The notes beneath the pieces are model-generated. The model was not told the DNA's origin and ran no database searches. It saw only the letters and a program-made list of their open reading frames with translations. A DNA stretch of 64,000 bases from Novosphingobium percolationis (GTDB lineage: Bacteria; Pseudomonadota; Alphaproteobacteria; Sphingomonadales; Sphingomonadaceae): the NCBI RefSeq assembly GCF_020179425.1, contig NZ_JAILYM010000001.1, forward strand, positions 620,001-684,000. Direction: 5' to 3'. Positions 35,774 through 45,417 of the stretch are shown here, one piece after another; the first letter of the stretch is position 1; each line of letters begins with the position of its first letter. Position numbers and translations under genes: made by a program.

Positions 35774-37081
35774 ATGCGCGATTTCGCCGTTTCCGACGAC
35801 CCTGCGGTGCAGGCCCAGCTCGACCGCCTCGGCGCGCTTTCGCTGCCGAGCGGACGGCTGGGTCTGGACACCGTCCGCGCCCTGCTCGACCGCGTCGGCA
35901 ACCCGCAGGACGATCTGCCCCCGGTGTTCCACGTCGCGGGCACCAACGGCAAGGGATCGACCTGCGCCTACCTTCGCGCGATGCTGGAAGCGCAGGGGCT
36001 GAAGGTCCATGCCGCGACCAAGCCGCACCTTGTCCGCTACAACGAGCGGATTCGGCTGGCGGGACGCCTGATTTCGGACGAACTGCTGGCCGAACTGCTC
36101 AAGGAAGTTCTGGATTGCGGCGAGGATCTGGCGCCCTCATTCTTCGAAGTGACGACGGTCGCCACCTTCCTCGCCTTTCACCGTGAACCGGCGGATGTCT
36201 GCGTGATCGAGACCGGCCTTGGCGGGCGTCTCGATGCCACCAACGTGCTGAAAACGGCGGCATCCTGCGGGATTTCGACGCTGGGCATCGACCACGAGGC
36301 GTTCCTGCTGACGCCAGAGGACGGCGTTCCCGCAGACCCGCTGGCGCGCATCGCATTCGAGAAGGCGAGCATTGCCAAGGCGGGCGTGCCGCTGGTGACT
36401 CAAGCCTATCCCGACCCTGCCACCGCCTCGGTGCTGGAAACCGCGCAGAAGCTGGGCGCGAGCGTGGTGATGCGCGGGCGCGACTGGGATTCGCGCGCCG
36501 ATGGCTCGATCCACTACTGCGATGCGAAGGGCGACTTGCAACTGCCCCTACCCGCGCTGCTCGGCGCGCACCAGGCGGACAATGCCGCGCTGGCGGTGGC
36601 CATGCTGCGGCACCAGAGCGTGGTCGAGGTCAGTCCTGCGGCGATGGGCAAGGGCATCGTCGATGCGCGCTGGCCCGCGCGGTTGCAGCGGCTGGGCCAT
36701 GGCCCGCTGACCGACCTTGCGGGTGCGCGCACCGTGTGGCTCGATGGCGGGCACAATCCCGATGCGGGCGAGGCGATCGCGCGGCACCTTTCCGCGCAAA
36801 AGCCTGTGCACATCGTCATGGGGATGCTGGCGAACAAGGATCCGGGCGCGCTGCTGCGCCCGCTGGGCAGCCATGCGCTGTCGCTGTCGATCGTGCCCGC
36901 GCCGGGCCATGACGCGCATCGGCCTGAGGACTTCGCCCCGTTCAGCGCCCTGCCGGTGCAGAGCTTCGGCGACGTCCCCGCCGCGATCGCCGCGCTGCCG
37001 CCGCAGGGCGACGTGCTAATCGTCGGCTCGCTCTACCTCGCCGGCGAAGTGCTGCGGCTCAATCACGAAGTGCCGGACTGA
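35774..37081 (+). CDS. folC: Folylpolyglutamate synthase / dihydrofolate synthase
   Basis: 435 residues of Mur-ligase fold with P-loop AGTNGKGST (about 55-63), the folate-binding SPHLVRYNERI-type stretch (here KPHLVRYNERI), IETGLGGRLDATNV and C-terminal LDGGHNPDAGEAI. It adds glutamate to dihydropteroate and to folates. Upstream spacing from accD is 53 bp. Its 3' end overlaps the convergent permease gene by 19 bp. Confidence 0.95.
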   Translation: MRDFAVSDDPAVQAQLDRLGALSLPSGRLGLDTVRALLDRVGNPQDDLPPVFHVAGTNGKGSTCAYLRAMLEAQGLKVHAATKPHLVRYNERIRLAGRLISDELLAELLKEVLDCGEDLAPSFFEVTTVATFLAFHREPADVCVIETGLGGRLDATNVLKTAASCGISTLGIDHEAFLLTPEDGVPADPLARIAFEKASIAKAGVPLVTQAYPDPATASVLETAQKLGASVVMRGRDWDSRADGSIHYCDAKGDLQLPLPALLGAHQADNAALAVAMLRHQSVVEVSPAAMGKGIVDARWPARLQRLGHGPLTDLAGARTVWLDGGHNPDAGEAIARHLSAQKPVHIVMGMLANKDPGALLRPLGSHALSLSIVPAPGHDAHRPEDFAPFSALPVQSFGDVPAAIAALPPQGDVLIVGSLYLAGEVLRLNHEVPD

Positions 37082-38763
37082 ACATTGCGCGCCTCGCGGG
37101 CCACCCGGCCCCATTCGAGCAGCACCATCACCACCGCGACCAGCCCTGCCGCCGCTGTCCAGCGGAACACGGTGGCGTAGCCGTAGGTGTCGAAGGCCTC
37201 GCCCGCGATGCCGCGCCCCAGTGAGCCAATCAGGAAAGTCAGCGAGGACAGCAGCGCGTATTGCACCGCAGTGTAGCTCTTGCTGACGATGCCAGACATG
37301 TAGGCGACGAAGGCCGCGCCGGCGATGCCGGTCGAAACGTTCTCGAAGCTGATCGCCAGCAGCAGCCGCACCATGCGCGCATCGAAGCCGAACAAGGCGA
37401 ACAGCGCATTGAGGCCCGTGGCGTTGCCCACCGCGTCGATGTGGCGGGCGCCTTCGGCAAGGTCGGCATAGACGAAGTTGCCGAGGATCGGGAGGATCGC
37501 GCCGATCAGGATCGTCGGCATCCGCCCCAACCGCACGAACAGGTAGCCGCCGAGGCTGATGCCGAGGATCGTCATGAAGATGCCGAACAGCTTGGAGGCG
37601 AAGGCGACCTCGTCCTTGGTGTAGTGCAGGTGTTCGAGATAGAACGGGAAGGCAAAGCTGGACCAGATGTTGTAGCACAGCGTGTAGGTGAGGATCATGC
37701 CGATCACGATCAGCACGCCCCAGCGCAGCCGCCCCGAAAGCTCCGCCAGCGGCGACACCAGCGCGACGTAGAGATGGTTCGCCGCCGTACGCAGCGGCGA
37801 AACGCGCGTGTCGGGCGCTGTGAGGACCGAGCGGGCATGGGCCTTGAGCCAGTTGGTGGTCGCCGCGACGAGCAGCGGCACGACCACGGTGGCCACCACG
37901 ATCCACGGACCATAGGCCTTGGTGAAATCTCCGACCGAGGGGTGCGGGCTGGCGGGATCGGCGGGCGCGAGCATGCCCACCATGAAGTGGCCGATCGTGC
38001 CGATGGCCCAGGCCCAGCTCATGCCGACCACGGCCAGCGCGGCCCAGCGCGCGGCAGGGGCAAGCTCGCCCGGCTGCGCCAGCGCGGCGTGGAGCGCGCC
38101 TTGTTCGGGGCGCGGCGTATCGGGTGCGCGCAGCGTCACCAGCATGATCAGGACGATCAGCCCGGCCATGGAGAGATAGACCAGCGGCCAGCTCATGCGG
38201 CCCGCCATCACCAGCGCCAGCGCGCCGCCGACGATCGAAGCGATGCGATAGCCGAACTGGTAGATCGAGGAGAGCAGCTCGACCGGGGTGTCCTCGTCGG
38301 CCACCTCGATCCGCCAGGCGTCGACCGCGACGTCCTGCGTGGCGGAAGCCAGCGCGGCGATGAAGGCGAACAGCGCGAAGGTGCCGATGGCGTGCGCGGG
38401 ATCGGTCGCGGCAAGGCCACCGAAGCCGAGCACGAGCACGGCCTGGCACAGCAAGATCCAGCTCTTGCGGCGACCGAGGCGATCCAGCCCCGGCAACGGA
38501 AGGCGGTCCACCAGCGGCGACCACAGGAACTTGAAGGAATAGGACAGGCCGATCCACGACAGCACGCCGATGGTCGCGAGGTCGACCTTCTCCTCGCCCA
38601 GCCAGGCGTTGAGCGTGCCGATCAGCAGCGCATAGGGGAGCCCCGAGGAAAACCCGAAGCCCAGCATCGTCGCCGACTTGCGCTTTTGCAGCGCGATCTT
38701 CAGCAGCCGCCAGCCCTTGGGGCGAGCAGGCTTTGCGCCGTCTGCGGCGGCGGTCGATGCCAT
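37063..38763 (-). CDS. ampG: AmpG-like muropeptide permease (MFS)
   Basis: 566 residues with about 12-14 membrane helices. The first helix region GFSSGLPYALLIGTLNAWL and ATQDVAVDAWRIE are characteristic of AmpG, which imports anhydro-muropeptides for recycling. It is longer than E. coli AmpG, mainly from loops around residues 210-340. It connects functionally with the LD-carboxypeptidase and Mur-like ligase at 10-12.4 kb. Confidence 0.88.
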   Translation of the reverse strand: MASTAAADGAKPARPKGWRLLKIALQKRKSATMLGFGFSSGLPYALLIGTLNAWLGEEKVDLATIGVLSWIGLSYSFKFLWSPLVDRLPLPGLDRLGRRKSWILLCQAVLVLGFGGLAATDPAHAIGTFALFAFIAALASATQDVAVDAWRIEVADEDTPVELLSSIYQFGYRIASIVGGALALVMAGRMSWPLVYLSMAGLIVLIMLVTLRAPDTPRPEQGALHAALAQPGELAPAARWAALAVVGMSWAWAIGTIGHFMVGMLAPADPASPHPSVGDFTKAYGPWIVVATVVVPLLVAATTNWLKAHARSVLTAPDTRVSPLRTAANHLYVALVSPLAELSGRLRWGVLIVIGMILTYTLCYNIWSSFAFPFYLEHLHYTKDEVAFASKLFGIFMTILGISLGGYLFVRLGRMPTILIGAILPILGNFVYADLAEGARHIDAVGNATGLNALFALFGFDARMVRLLLAISFENVSTGIAGAAFVAYMSGIVSKSYTAVQYALLSSLTFLIGSLGRGIAGEAFDTYGYATVFRWTAAAGLVAVVMVLLEWGRVAREARNVQSGTS

Positions 38764-38850
38764 GCGATCCGGTGTCCTTCGTGTGATTGGCGTATGAGAT
38801 TAGCGGGGATTCGGGGTAAGGCTAGTGCTTGATAAGGGCGCTGCGCTTCT

Positions 38851-38884
38851 GCCCACCCCCAACCCCTCCCGCTTGCGGGAGGGG
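38851..38884. repeat. Palindromic intergenic repeat (perfect copy)
   Basis: CCCACCCCCAA is followed by a perfect 10-bp palindrome, cccctcccgc-tt-gcgggagggg (38863-38884). It sits in the divergent spacer upstream of both the permease and the oxygenase genes, so here it cannot be a terminator of either. The rest of 38764-38961 is presumed promoter DNA. Confidence 0.8.
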
Positions 38885-38961
38885 CGCGAGACTTGGTCGC
38901 CTGAAAGGCGGCCTAGTCGCAGCGGGGTGGGCCGGGTGCAACGCAAAAAACGGAGAGGATC

Positions 38962-40089
38962 ATGACCGACCTGAGGCCCACCGAAGGCCAGATCGCGCTG
39001 GCGCGGCGCATTGCCGAAGGGGGCGCGGACGCATCGGGCCAGATCACCCATGTCCCGGCCTCGGCCTATGTCGATCCGCTGCACTGGGCGCGTGAAAAGG
39101 CGTGCCTGTTCGATCGCCTGCCGCAAGTGCTGGTTCCGTCCGCGCTGCTGCCCGACCGCAACATGGCGCTGCCGCACGATGCCACCGGGCGCCCGCTGCT
39201 GGTCACGCGCGATGGAGAGGGGCGTGCGCACGTGTTCCTCAACGTGTGTCGCCATCGCGGCACGCGGCTGGTGGAAGGCAGCGCGATCCAGTGCGGCGCG
39301 CGCATGGTCTGTCCCTATCACGCATGGACCTATGCCACCGACGGGCGGCTGCTCGCCCTGCCCCGCCCCGAAACCTTTCCGGGGTTCGACAAGGCCGCGC
39401 ACGGGTTGGTGGAACTGCCGAGCATGGAATCGGGCGGCATGATCTGGTTCGCGCCCGTCGCGGCGGACTTTGCCAATGCCGCCGCGATCAGCGCCGATTT
39501 CGGCGCGATCGACCTTGGCGGGCACCACCTGTTCGCGCGCCGGACGCATGACGTGGCCGCGAACTGGAAGCTGATCATGGACGCTTTCCTGGAAAGCTAC
39601 CACGTGTTGCGGCTGCATTCAGGCTCGATCGCGCCCTATTTCAAGGACGGGGTGACGGCGGGCGACCGCATCGGCCCGCACCAGCGCTCGCTGGTGGGGC
39701 GCGCGGCGGAGATGGAAGGGCTGGACCTGTCGGACTGGCCGACGCTGCGGCGGCTGGGAACATTCGCCTACCAGCTGTTCCCGGCGACGGTCGTGGTCGT
39801 CAGCCCCGATTACGTGAACCTGATGACGATCATGCCGCGCGGCGTGGACCGCACGCTGGTCGAGGATTTCATGCTGATTCCGCAAGCACCCGCCGACGAC
39901 AAGGCGCGCGATCACTGGCAGCGCAGTTGGGAGCTGCTCGACGGGCGGGTGTTCGGATCGGAAGATTTTCGCGCGGCGGAGCTGGGGCAGCAGGGGCTGT
40001 CGTCGGGCGCGGTGGTCGATCTGACGCTCGGGACGCTGGAAAGCGGCATCCGGCGGTTTCACGAGATCTGCGCGGAGATGATGGGGTAG
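38962..40089 (+). CDS. Rieske non-haem iron oxygenase, alpha-subunit type
   Basis: 375 residues. The N-terminal Rieske [2Fe-2S] site uses Cys96/His98 (CRHRG) and Cys117/His120 (CPYHAWTY). The C-terminal catalytic domain holds [19 protein letters not shown] with the mononuclear iron histidines. Such proteins hydroxylate or demethylate aromatic and other substrates in the cytoplasm. No reductase, ferredoxin or beta subunit is adjacent, so it may use general electron carriers. GGAGAGG precedes the ATG. Substrate unknown. Confidence 0.9.
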   Translation: MTDLRPTEGQIALARRIAEGGADASGQITHVPASAYVDPLHWAREKACLFDRLPQVLVPSALLPDRNMALPHDATGRPLLVTRDGEGRAHVFLNVCRHRGTRLVEGSAIQCGARMVCPYHAWTYATDGRLLALPRPETFPGFDKAAHGLVELPSMESGGMIWFAPVAADFANAAAISADFGAIDLGGHHLFARRTHDVAANWKLIMDAFLESYHVLRLHSGSIAPYFKDGVTAGDRIGPHQRSLVGRAAEMEGLDLSDWPTLRRLGTFAYQLFPATVVVVSPDYVNLMTIMPRGVDRTLVEDFMLIPQAPADDKARDHWQRSWELLDGRVFGSEDFRAAELGQQGLSSGAVVDLTLGTLESGIRRFHEICAEMMG

Positions 40090-40120
40090 TTTTCGGGGGG
40101 TGGCGCTGTGGCGCTGCCTA

Positions 40121-40149
40121 CCCCTAACCCCTCCCGCTTGCGGGAGGGG
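40121..40149. repeat. Palindromic intergenic repeat
   Basis: CCCCTAA then cccctcccgc-tt-gcgggagggg (40128-40149), the same palindrome as at 38863-38884. It lies in the convergent gap after the oxygenase and pyrG genes. A related half element ctcccgcaggcgggggtggg follows near 40171-40190. Confidence 0.8.
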
Positions 40150-40193
40150 GACTTTGCCTAGTGCTTCACTCCCGCAGGCGGGGGTGGGCTGAT

Positions 40194-41825
40194 TTACACC
40201 AACCGCGCCTGCTTCACGGCGGCTTCGATGAAGCCCTTGAACAGCGGGTGGACGTCGAAGGGGCGGCTCTTGAGTTCGGGGTGGAACTGCACGCCGATGA
40301 ACCACGGGTGGTCGGGCCGCTCGACGATTTCGGGCAGCAGGCCATCGGGCGACATGCCCGAGAACACGAGGCCGCCCTTTTCCAGCGCTTCGCGGTAGGC
40401 GACGTTGACTTCGTAGCGGTGGCGGTGGCGTTCGCTGATCTCGCTGGCGCCATAGACGCGGCCGACGTGGCTGTTGCCCGCCAGCTTGGCCGGATAGGCG
40501 CCGAGACGCATGGTGCCACCAAGATCGCCGCCGGCCTGGCGGGTTTCGAGGCCTTCGGCGGTCATCCATTCGGTGATGATGCCGACAACGGGTTCGTTGG
40601 TCGGGCCGAACTCGGTCGAGCTGGCGTCCTTGATCCCGGCGGTGTTCCGCGCGCCTTCAATGCAGGCCATCTGCATGCCGAGGCAGATGCCGAAGAACGG
40701 CACGCCGCGTTCGCGGGCGAAGCGAACGCTGGCGATCTTGCCTTCCGAGCCGCGCTCGCCAAAGCCGCCAGGGACGAGAATGCCGTGCATCGGTTCGAGA
40801 TGGGCGGCGATCTCGCCGTCCTCCTTCTCGAACAGTTCGGCATCGATCCAGCGCACGTTGACCTTGACCCGGTTGGCCATGCCGCCGTGGACGAGCGCCT
40901 CGTTGAGCGACTTGTACGCATCCTGCAGGCCGACGTACTTGCCGACGACGCCGATGGTCACTTCGCCTTCGGGGTTCTGGTGGCGATCGACGATATCGTC
41001 CCAGCGCGCCAGATCGGGATCGGGTGCGGTCAGGCCGAAATGGCGCAGCACTTCGCTGTCGAGACCCTCGGCATGGTACTGCAAGGGCACCGAATAGATG
41101 CTGGCGGCATCGAGCGCGGGAATGACGGCCGATTTGCGCACGTTGCAGAACTGCGCAATCTTGGCGCGTTCGCCTTCGGGCAGCGGCTTCTCGCAGCGGC
41201 ACAGCAGGATGTCGGGCTGGATGCCAAGGCCAGTCAGTTCGCGCACCGAGTGCTGCGTGGGCTTGGTCTTGAGCTCGCCCGCGGCGGCGATGTAGGGCAC
41301 CAGCGTGACGTGGACGAAGCAGGTCAGCTCGCGGTCCAGTTCGTTGTGCAGTTGGCGCAGCGCCTCGATGAAGGGCAGGCCCTCGATGTCGCCCACGGTG
41401 CCGCCGATCTCGCACAGCACGAAATCGAGATCGTCGGTCTCGGCCTGCGCGAAGTCCTTGATCGCGTCGGTGACGTGCGGGATCACCTGCACCGTCGCGC
41501 CGAGGTAATCGCCACGGCGCTCCTTGGCGATGATGTCGCGATAGATGCGGCCCGAGGTGATGTTGTCGGCCTGGCGCGCGGAGACGCCGGTGAAGCGCTC
41601 GTAGTGGCCAAGGTCGAGATCGGTCTCGGCCCCGTCGTCGGTCACGAACACCTCGCCGTGCTGATACGGGCTCATCGTGCCCGGATCGACGTTGAGATAG
41701 GGGTCGAACTTGCGGATTCGCACGCGATAGCCGCGCGCTTGCAGGAGAGCCGCGAGGCTCGCTGCCATGAGTCCCTTGCCGAGCGAGGAAACCACGCCGC
41801 CGGTGATGAAAATGTACCGCGCCAT
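40194..41825 (-). CDS. pyrG: CTP synthase
   Basis: 543 residues. The synthetase half opens [20 protein letters not shown] (P-loop) and has the SSGRIYRD... and [16 protein letters not shown] regions; the glutaminase half carries [12 protein letters not shown] with the catalytic Cys and the HPE of [11 protein letters not shown]. It aminates UTP to CTP with glutamine. It follows secG and tpiA on the same strand, an order common in alphaproteobacteria. Confidence 0.98.
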   Translation of the reverse strand: MARYIFITGGVVSSLGKGLMAASLAALLQARGYRVRIRKFDPYLNVDPGTMSPYQHGEVFVTDDGAETDLDLGHYERFTGVSARQADNITSGRIYRDIIAKERRGDYLGATVQVIPHVTDAIKDFAQAETDDLDFVLCEIGGTVGDIEGLPFIEALRQLHNELDRELTCFVHVTLVPYIAAAGELKTKPTQHSVRELTGLGIQPDILLCRCEKPLPEGERAKIAQFCNVRKSAVIPALDAASIYSVPLQYHAEGLDSEVLRHFGLTAPDPDLARWDDIVDRHQNPEGEVTIGVVGKYVGLQDAYKSLNEALVHGGMANRVKVNVRWIDAELFEKEDGEIAAHLEPMHGILVPGGFGERGSEGKIASVRFARERGVPFFGICLGMQMACIEGARNTAGIKDASSTEFGPTNEPVVGIITEWMTAEGLETRQAGGDLGGTMRLGAYPAKLAGNSHVGRVYGASEISERHRHRYEVNVAYREALEKGGLVFSGMSPDGLLPEIVERPDHPWFIGVQFHPELKSRPFDVHPLFKGFIEAAVKQARLV

Positions 41826-42010
41826 GGGAGTTGGGCCTTAGCGTCAGAAGTTGCACACGCGCAAGCGGTTGCCGCCGAAATGATCGCGGCAATCCACAAG
41901 CAGAACACGAAAAAAGCCATCTGGCCCCGCATCCGATGATGCGAGGCCCGATCGGCCGATGCGGAAGGTTGCGGCGAGGCGCCTTGTACGGCGCCCCTGC
42001 CCGTCGAAGG

Positions 42011-42400
42011 TTACTGCTTCGCGGCGGGCGAAAGCGGATCGGTAGCGGGCACCTGCTGCTGGGTGGAGCCAACCGGCGCGGCGGCCGGGGCACCCTGCGC
42101 CGGGGCCAGCGGATCAGCGGGCGCGGCAGGCACGGTGCGATCGAGCGAGGTATCGATCTTGCGGCCCGAGCTCTGGCTGACGGCCAGCGCCGCGAGCGCG
42201 ATCGACAGCACGACGAACAGCGTCGCCAGCACGGTAGTCGCGCGGGTCATGAAGTCAGCCGCGCCCCGCGCCGACATGAAGCCCGAGGGGCTGCCGCCGA
42301 CACCGAGGCCACCGCCTTCGGACTTCTGGATCAGGATCACGCCGACCAGAGCGGCTGCAACCAGCGCCTGCACGACGGTAAGGAAAATGAAGAGCGACAT
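42011..42400 (-). CDS. secG: Preprotein translocase subunit SecG
   Basis: 129 residues from the ATG at 42400: two membrane helices (about 2-22 and 51-72) with the EGGGLGVGGSPSGFMSARGAADFMTR loop between them that is typical of SecG, and a Pro/Ala-rich C-terminal tail common in this bacterial group. It assists protein translocation with SecYE. A longer start at 42430 is possible. Confidence 0.92.
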   Translation of the reverse strand: MSLFIFLTVVQALVAAALVGVILIQKSEGGGLGVGGSPSGFMSARGAADFMTRATTVLATLFVVLSIALAALAVSQSSGRKIDTSLDRTVPAAPADPLAPAQGAPAAAPVGSTQQQVPATDPLSPAAKQ

Positions 42401-42490
42401 CCGGGTCTCGCTGAAACTGTTGCGGCGCATCTAGGCGCAGGCGGGGCCGAGCGCAACCCGCGCCCTGCCCCTAATGCAATGCAAATGCGC

Positions 42491-43261
42491 TCAGGCCTCG
42501 CCCGAACCAGCCGCCGCGACGATCGGCAGGAAGGCATCGGCAGTCAGGCTAGCGCCGCCCACCAGCGCCCCGCCCACGCCGGGCGCGGCAAGGAGATCGG
42601 CGGCGTTGCCAGCGTTGACCGAGCCACCGTAGAGGATGCGCACCTTCTCGCCCGCATCGCCATAGGCGGCGACCAGACGCGCGCGCACGGCAGCGTGCAT
42701 GGCGATGACGTCGGCCACTTCGGCGACGCGGCCGGTGCCGATGGCCCACACGGGCTCATAGGCGACCGCGACCTTGCCCGCGGCAACCGCATCGGCAGCG
42801 GCATCGCCCAGTGGAATCGAACCGTCGATCTGGCCCGAAACGACCGCCTCGGCCTTGCCAGCATCGCGTTCTTCGAGCGTTTCGCCCACGCAGACGATCA
42901 CGCCGAGACCAGCGGCGAGCGCCGCGTCGGCCTTGGCCCGCACCAACGCGTCGCTTTCGCCATGGTCCTTGCGGCGCTCGCTGTGGCCGAGGATGACGAA
43001 GTCGGCGCCGATGTCCGACAGCATGGCAGCGGAGACGTCGCCGGTGTGCGCGCCCTTGACCGCGACGTGGCAGTCCTGCCCGCCAACGCCGATGCCGGTA
43101 ACTTCGGCACGCAGCGCGCCGATCAGGGTGAACGGCGGGGCCAGCGCGATATCGACGTCGGGGTAGCGCTGCGCCGCGCGATCGATCGCGCGCGCCTCGG
43201 CGAGCATGGCCCGCGTCCCGTTCATCTTCCAGTTGCCGACAATATAGGGTCGATGCGACAT
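42491..43261 (-). CDS. tpiA: Triosephosphate isomerase
   Basis: 256 residues with the substrate Lys in GNWKMNGT, the catalytic His in ILGHSERR and the catalytic Glu in VAYEPVWAIGTG, then ILYGGSVN and GGALVGGASL phosphate-binding motifs. It interconverts the two triose phosphates of glycolysis. It is divergent from ppiD across 217 bp. Confidence 0.97.
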   Translation of the reverse strand: MSHRPYIVGNWKMNGTRAMLAEARAIDRAAQRYPDVDIALAPPFTLIGALRAEVTGIGVGGQDCHVAVKGAHTGDVSAAMLSDIGADFVILGHSERRKDHGESDALVRAKADAALAAGLGVIVCVGETLEERDAGKAEAVVSGQIDGSIPLGDAAADAVAAGKVAVAYEPVWAIGTGRVAEVADVIAMHAAVRARLVAAYGDAGEKVRILYGGSVNAGNAADLLAAPGVGGALVGGASLTADAFLPIVAAAGSGEA

Positions 43262-43478
43262 CGGCTTCGACTAGCCCCCCTGATCTGGTGATTCCCGCAA
43301 ATTCTGCTGGCGCGGCTATCAAATGCGGCGACCGAATGCAAAACGGTTGAACGCTTTTCCCACGTCCTTGCGACGCGACAGGCCGCGCAAGCGCCCCCTC
43401 AAGCGCCATTGCGGGAAGCGCGTTTGGCTCCTAAGGCAGCGCGCTGTTGCATAACCCCTATTCGGACGATCGGCTGCG

Positions 43479-45413
43479 ATGCTGAGTTTCTTGCGCTCCA
43501 TGATTCATTCCCGCATCGGCGCGCTGGTCGCGCTGGTGTTCCTTGGCCTGATCGCGCTGGCCTTTGCCGGGGCGGATGTTACCGGCTCGCGCTTTGGCGG
43601 GGTCGCCGGGGGTGACCGCGTGGCCACGATCGGCAAGGCCCGCATCGGCACGGCCGAACTGGGCAAGGCCGTGACCAACGCCTTCGAGGGCGAGCGCCAG
43701 CAGAACCCGCAGCTGACGATGAAGGACTTCCTCGGCGCGGGCGCGCTCGACGAAGTGCTGACGGGTCTGATCGACCGTACCGCGATGGTCCAGTGGGGTG
43801 AACAGCACGGCCTGGCCGTGTCCGACCGCCTCGTCGACAGCGAAATCGTCAAGATTCCCGCCTTCCAGGGGCCCGACGGCAAGTTCAGCGAAAGCGCCTA
43901 CAAGCAGCTGCTCGCGCAGAAGAGCCTTAGCGACAAGATGGTCCGCACCGACATCTCGCAGGGCCTGATGGCCCGTCAGATCCTGGTGCCGGCGAGCTTC
44001 GGCGCCCAGTTCCCGCAAGGGGTTGCGCTGCGCTATGCCTCGCTGCTGAAGGAAAAGCGCGAGGGCGCCTTCGCCTTCGTGCCCGCTGCCGCATTTGCGC
44101 CCAAGCAGGGCCCGGACGACGCCGCGCTGGCCGCGTTCTACAAGGCGCATGGGCAACGGTATATGGTGCCCGAGCGCCGCACGATCCGCTACGCCGTGTT
44201 CGATGATACCGCGGTAAAGACGGCTCCCGCCCCGACCGAAGCCGAGATCCAGCAGCGCTACAAGCTGAACGCCGCAGCCTATGCGCCGAGCGAGACGCGC
44301 GATCTGGCGCAGGTGATCGTCGCCGACGAAGCCACCGCCAAGGCGCTCGCCGCCGAGATCGCCGGGGGCAAGGCAATCGATGCCGCGGCCAAGGCCAAGG
44401 GCCTGTCGAGCGCGAAGCTGCCGGGCCTGACGCGCGATGCGCTCACGTCGCAGACCTCGCGCGCGGTGGCCGATGCCGTGTTCGCGACCGCACAGGGCAA
44501 GGTTACCGCCCCCGCCAAGAGCCCGATCGGCTGGCACGTGATCCGCGTCGAAGCGGTCCATGCCAACCCCGGCAAATCGCTCGACCAGGCGCGTGGCGAG
44601 ATCGCTGCCGCGATTTCCGCCGAAAAGCGCCGCGCCGCGCTGACCGACATTTCGGCGAAGATCGAGGAACAGTTCAGCAATGGTGGCGGCCTGGCCGATG
44701 CGGCGAAGTCGCTGGGCCTGACGCTGGTTACCTCCGATCCGCTCCAGGCCGATGGCGCGGTGTTCGGCAAGCCGGGCGTCAAGCCCGCGCCCGAAGCCGC
44801 TGCGCTGGTGCAGGCTGCCTTTGCCATGGAGCGCGAAGGCCAGGCCCAGATCGCCGAGGCATCGGGCGGCAAGGTCGTGATGTTCGACGTGGCCCGCATC
44901 GAAGCTGCCGCCCCCGCTCCGCTGGCGCAGATCCGCGAGCGCGTGGCCCGCGACTGGGCGATCGACGCAGGCGGCATCAAGGCCCGCACCGCGCGCGACG
45001 GCATTCTTGCCGCGCTGAAGAAGGGAACGCCGCTCGCCGACGCGCTCAAGACGGCGGGCGTCGCGCTGCCCCCGCCCAGCCCCGTGGCGATGAGCCGTGA
45101 GCAACTCAACGCGATGCAGCCACGCATTCCCGAAGCGCTGGCGCTGATGTTCGCGATGGCGCAGGGCACTTCCAAGTCGATCCTCGCCCCCGACCAGTCG
45201 GGCTGGGTGATCGTGTCGCTGGCCAAGGTGATCCCCGGCGAGGTCAAGGCCGACGATCCGATCGTGCCCGCCGCCGCGCGCGAACTGGGTGCCTCGCTCG
45301 GCCGCGAATACGCCGAGGCGCTGCGCACCGCCATCCGCAACGAAGTGGGCGTGAAGCGCAATGCCGACGGCATCCGCGCGGTGCGCACGCAGCTTGTTGG
45401 TGGTGGCCAGTAA
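43479..45413 (+). CDS. PpiD-like peptidylprolyl isomerase / periplasmic chaperone
   Basis: 644 residues. One N-terminal membrane helix (about 14-32) anchors it to the inner membrane; a SurA/PpiD N-terminal chaperone part follows, and a parvulin domain with PIGWHVIRVEAV occupies about residues 255-365. It helps fold newly exported proteins at the Sec translocon. It starts the ppiD-trpEGDC run; only four bases separate it from trpE. Confidence 0.9.
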   Translation: MLSFLRSMIHSRIGALVALVFLGLIALAFAGADVTGSRFGGVAGGDRVATIGKARIGTAELGKAVTNAFEGERQQNPQLTMKDFLGAGALDEVLTGLIDRTAMVQWGEQHGLAVSDRLVDSEIVKIPAFQGPDGKFSESAYKQLLAQKSLSDKMVRTDISQGLMARQILVPASFGAQFPQGVALRYASLLKEKREGAFAFVPAAAFAPKQGPDDAALAAFYKAHGQRYMVPERRTIRYAVFDDTAVKTAPAPTEAEIQQRYKLNAAAYAPSETRDLAQVIVADEATAKALAAEIAGGKAIDAAAKAKGLSSAKLPGLTRDALTSQTSRAVADAVFATAQGKVTAPAKSPIGWHVIRVEAVHANPGKSLDQARGEIAAAISAEKRRAALTDISAKIEEQFSNGGGLADAAKSLGLTLVTSDPLQADGAVFGKPGVKPAPEAAALVQAAFAMEREGQAQIAEASGGKVVMFDVARIEAAAPAPLAQIRERVARDWAIDAGGIKARTARDGILAALKKGTPLADALKTAGVALPPPSPVAMSREQLNAMQPRIPEALALMFAMAQGTSKSILAPDQSGWVIVSLAKVIPGEVKADDPIVPAAARELGASLGREYAEALRTAIRNEVGVKRNADGIRAVRTQLVGGGQ

Positions 45414-45417
45414 GACG

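Noticed and set aside
41672..41932. Small minus-strand membrane-like frame (MAFFVFCLWIAAIISAATA)
   Set aside because: Overlaps the start of pyrG in another frame and has no upstream signal.
40161..41939. 592-codon plus-strand frame
   Set aside because: Antisense to pyrG; no recognisable domain.
45414..45417. Attenuator or leader peptide before trpE
   Set aside because: Only four bases separate ppiD and trpE, so no leader fits.
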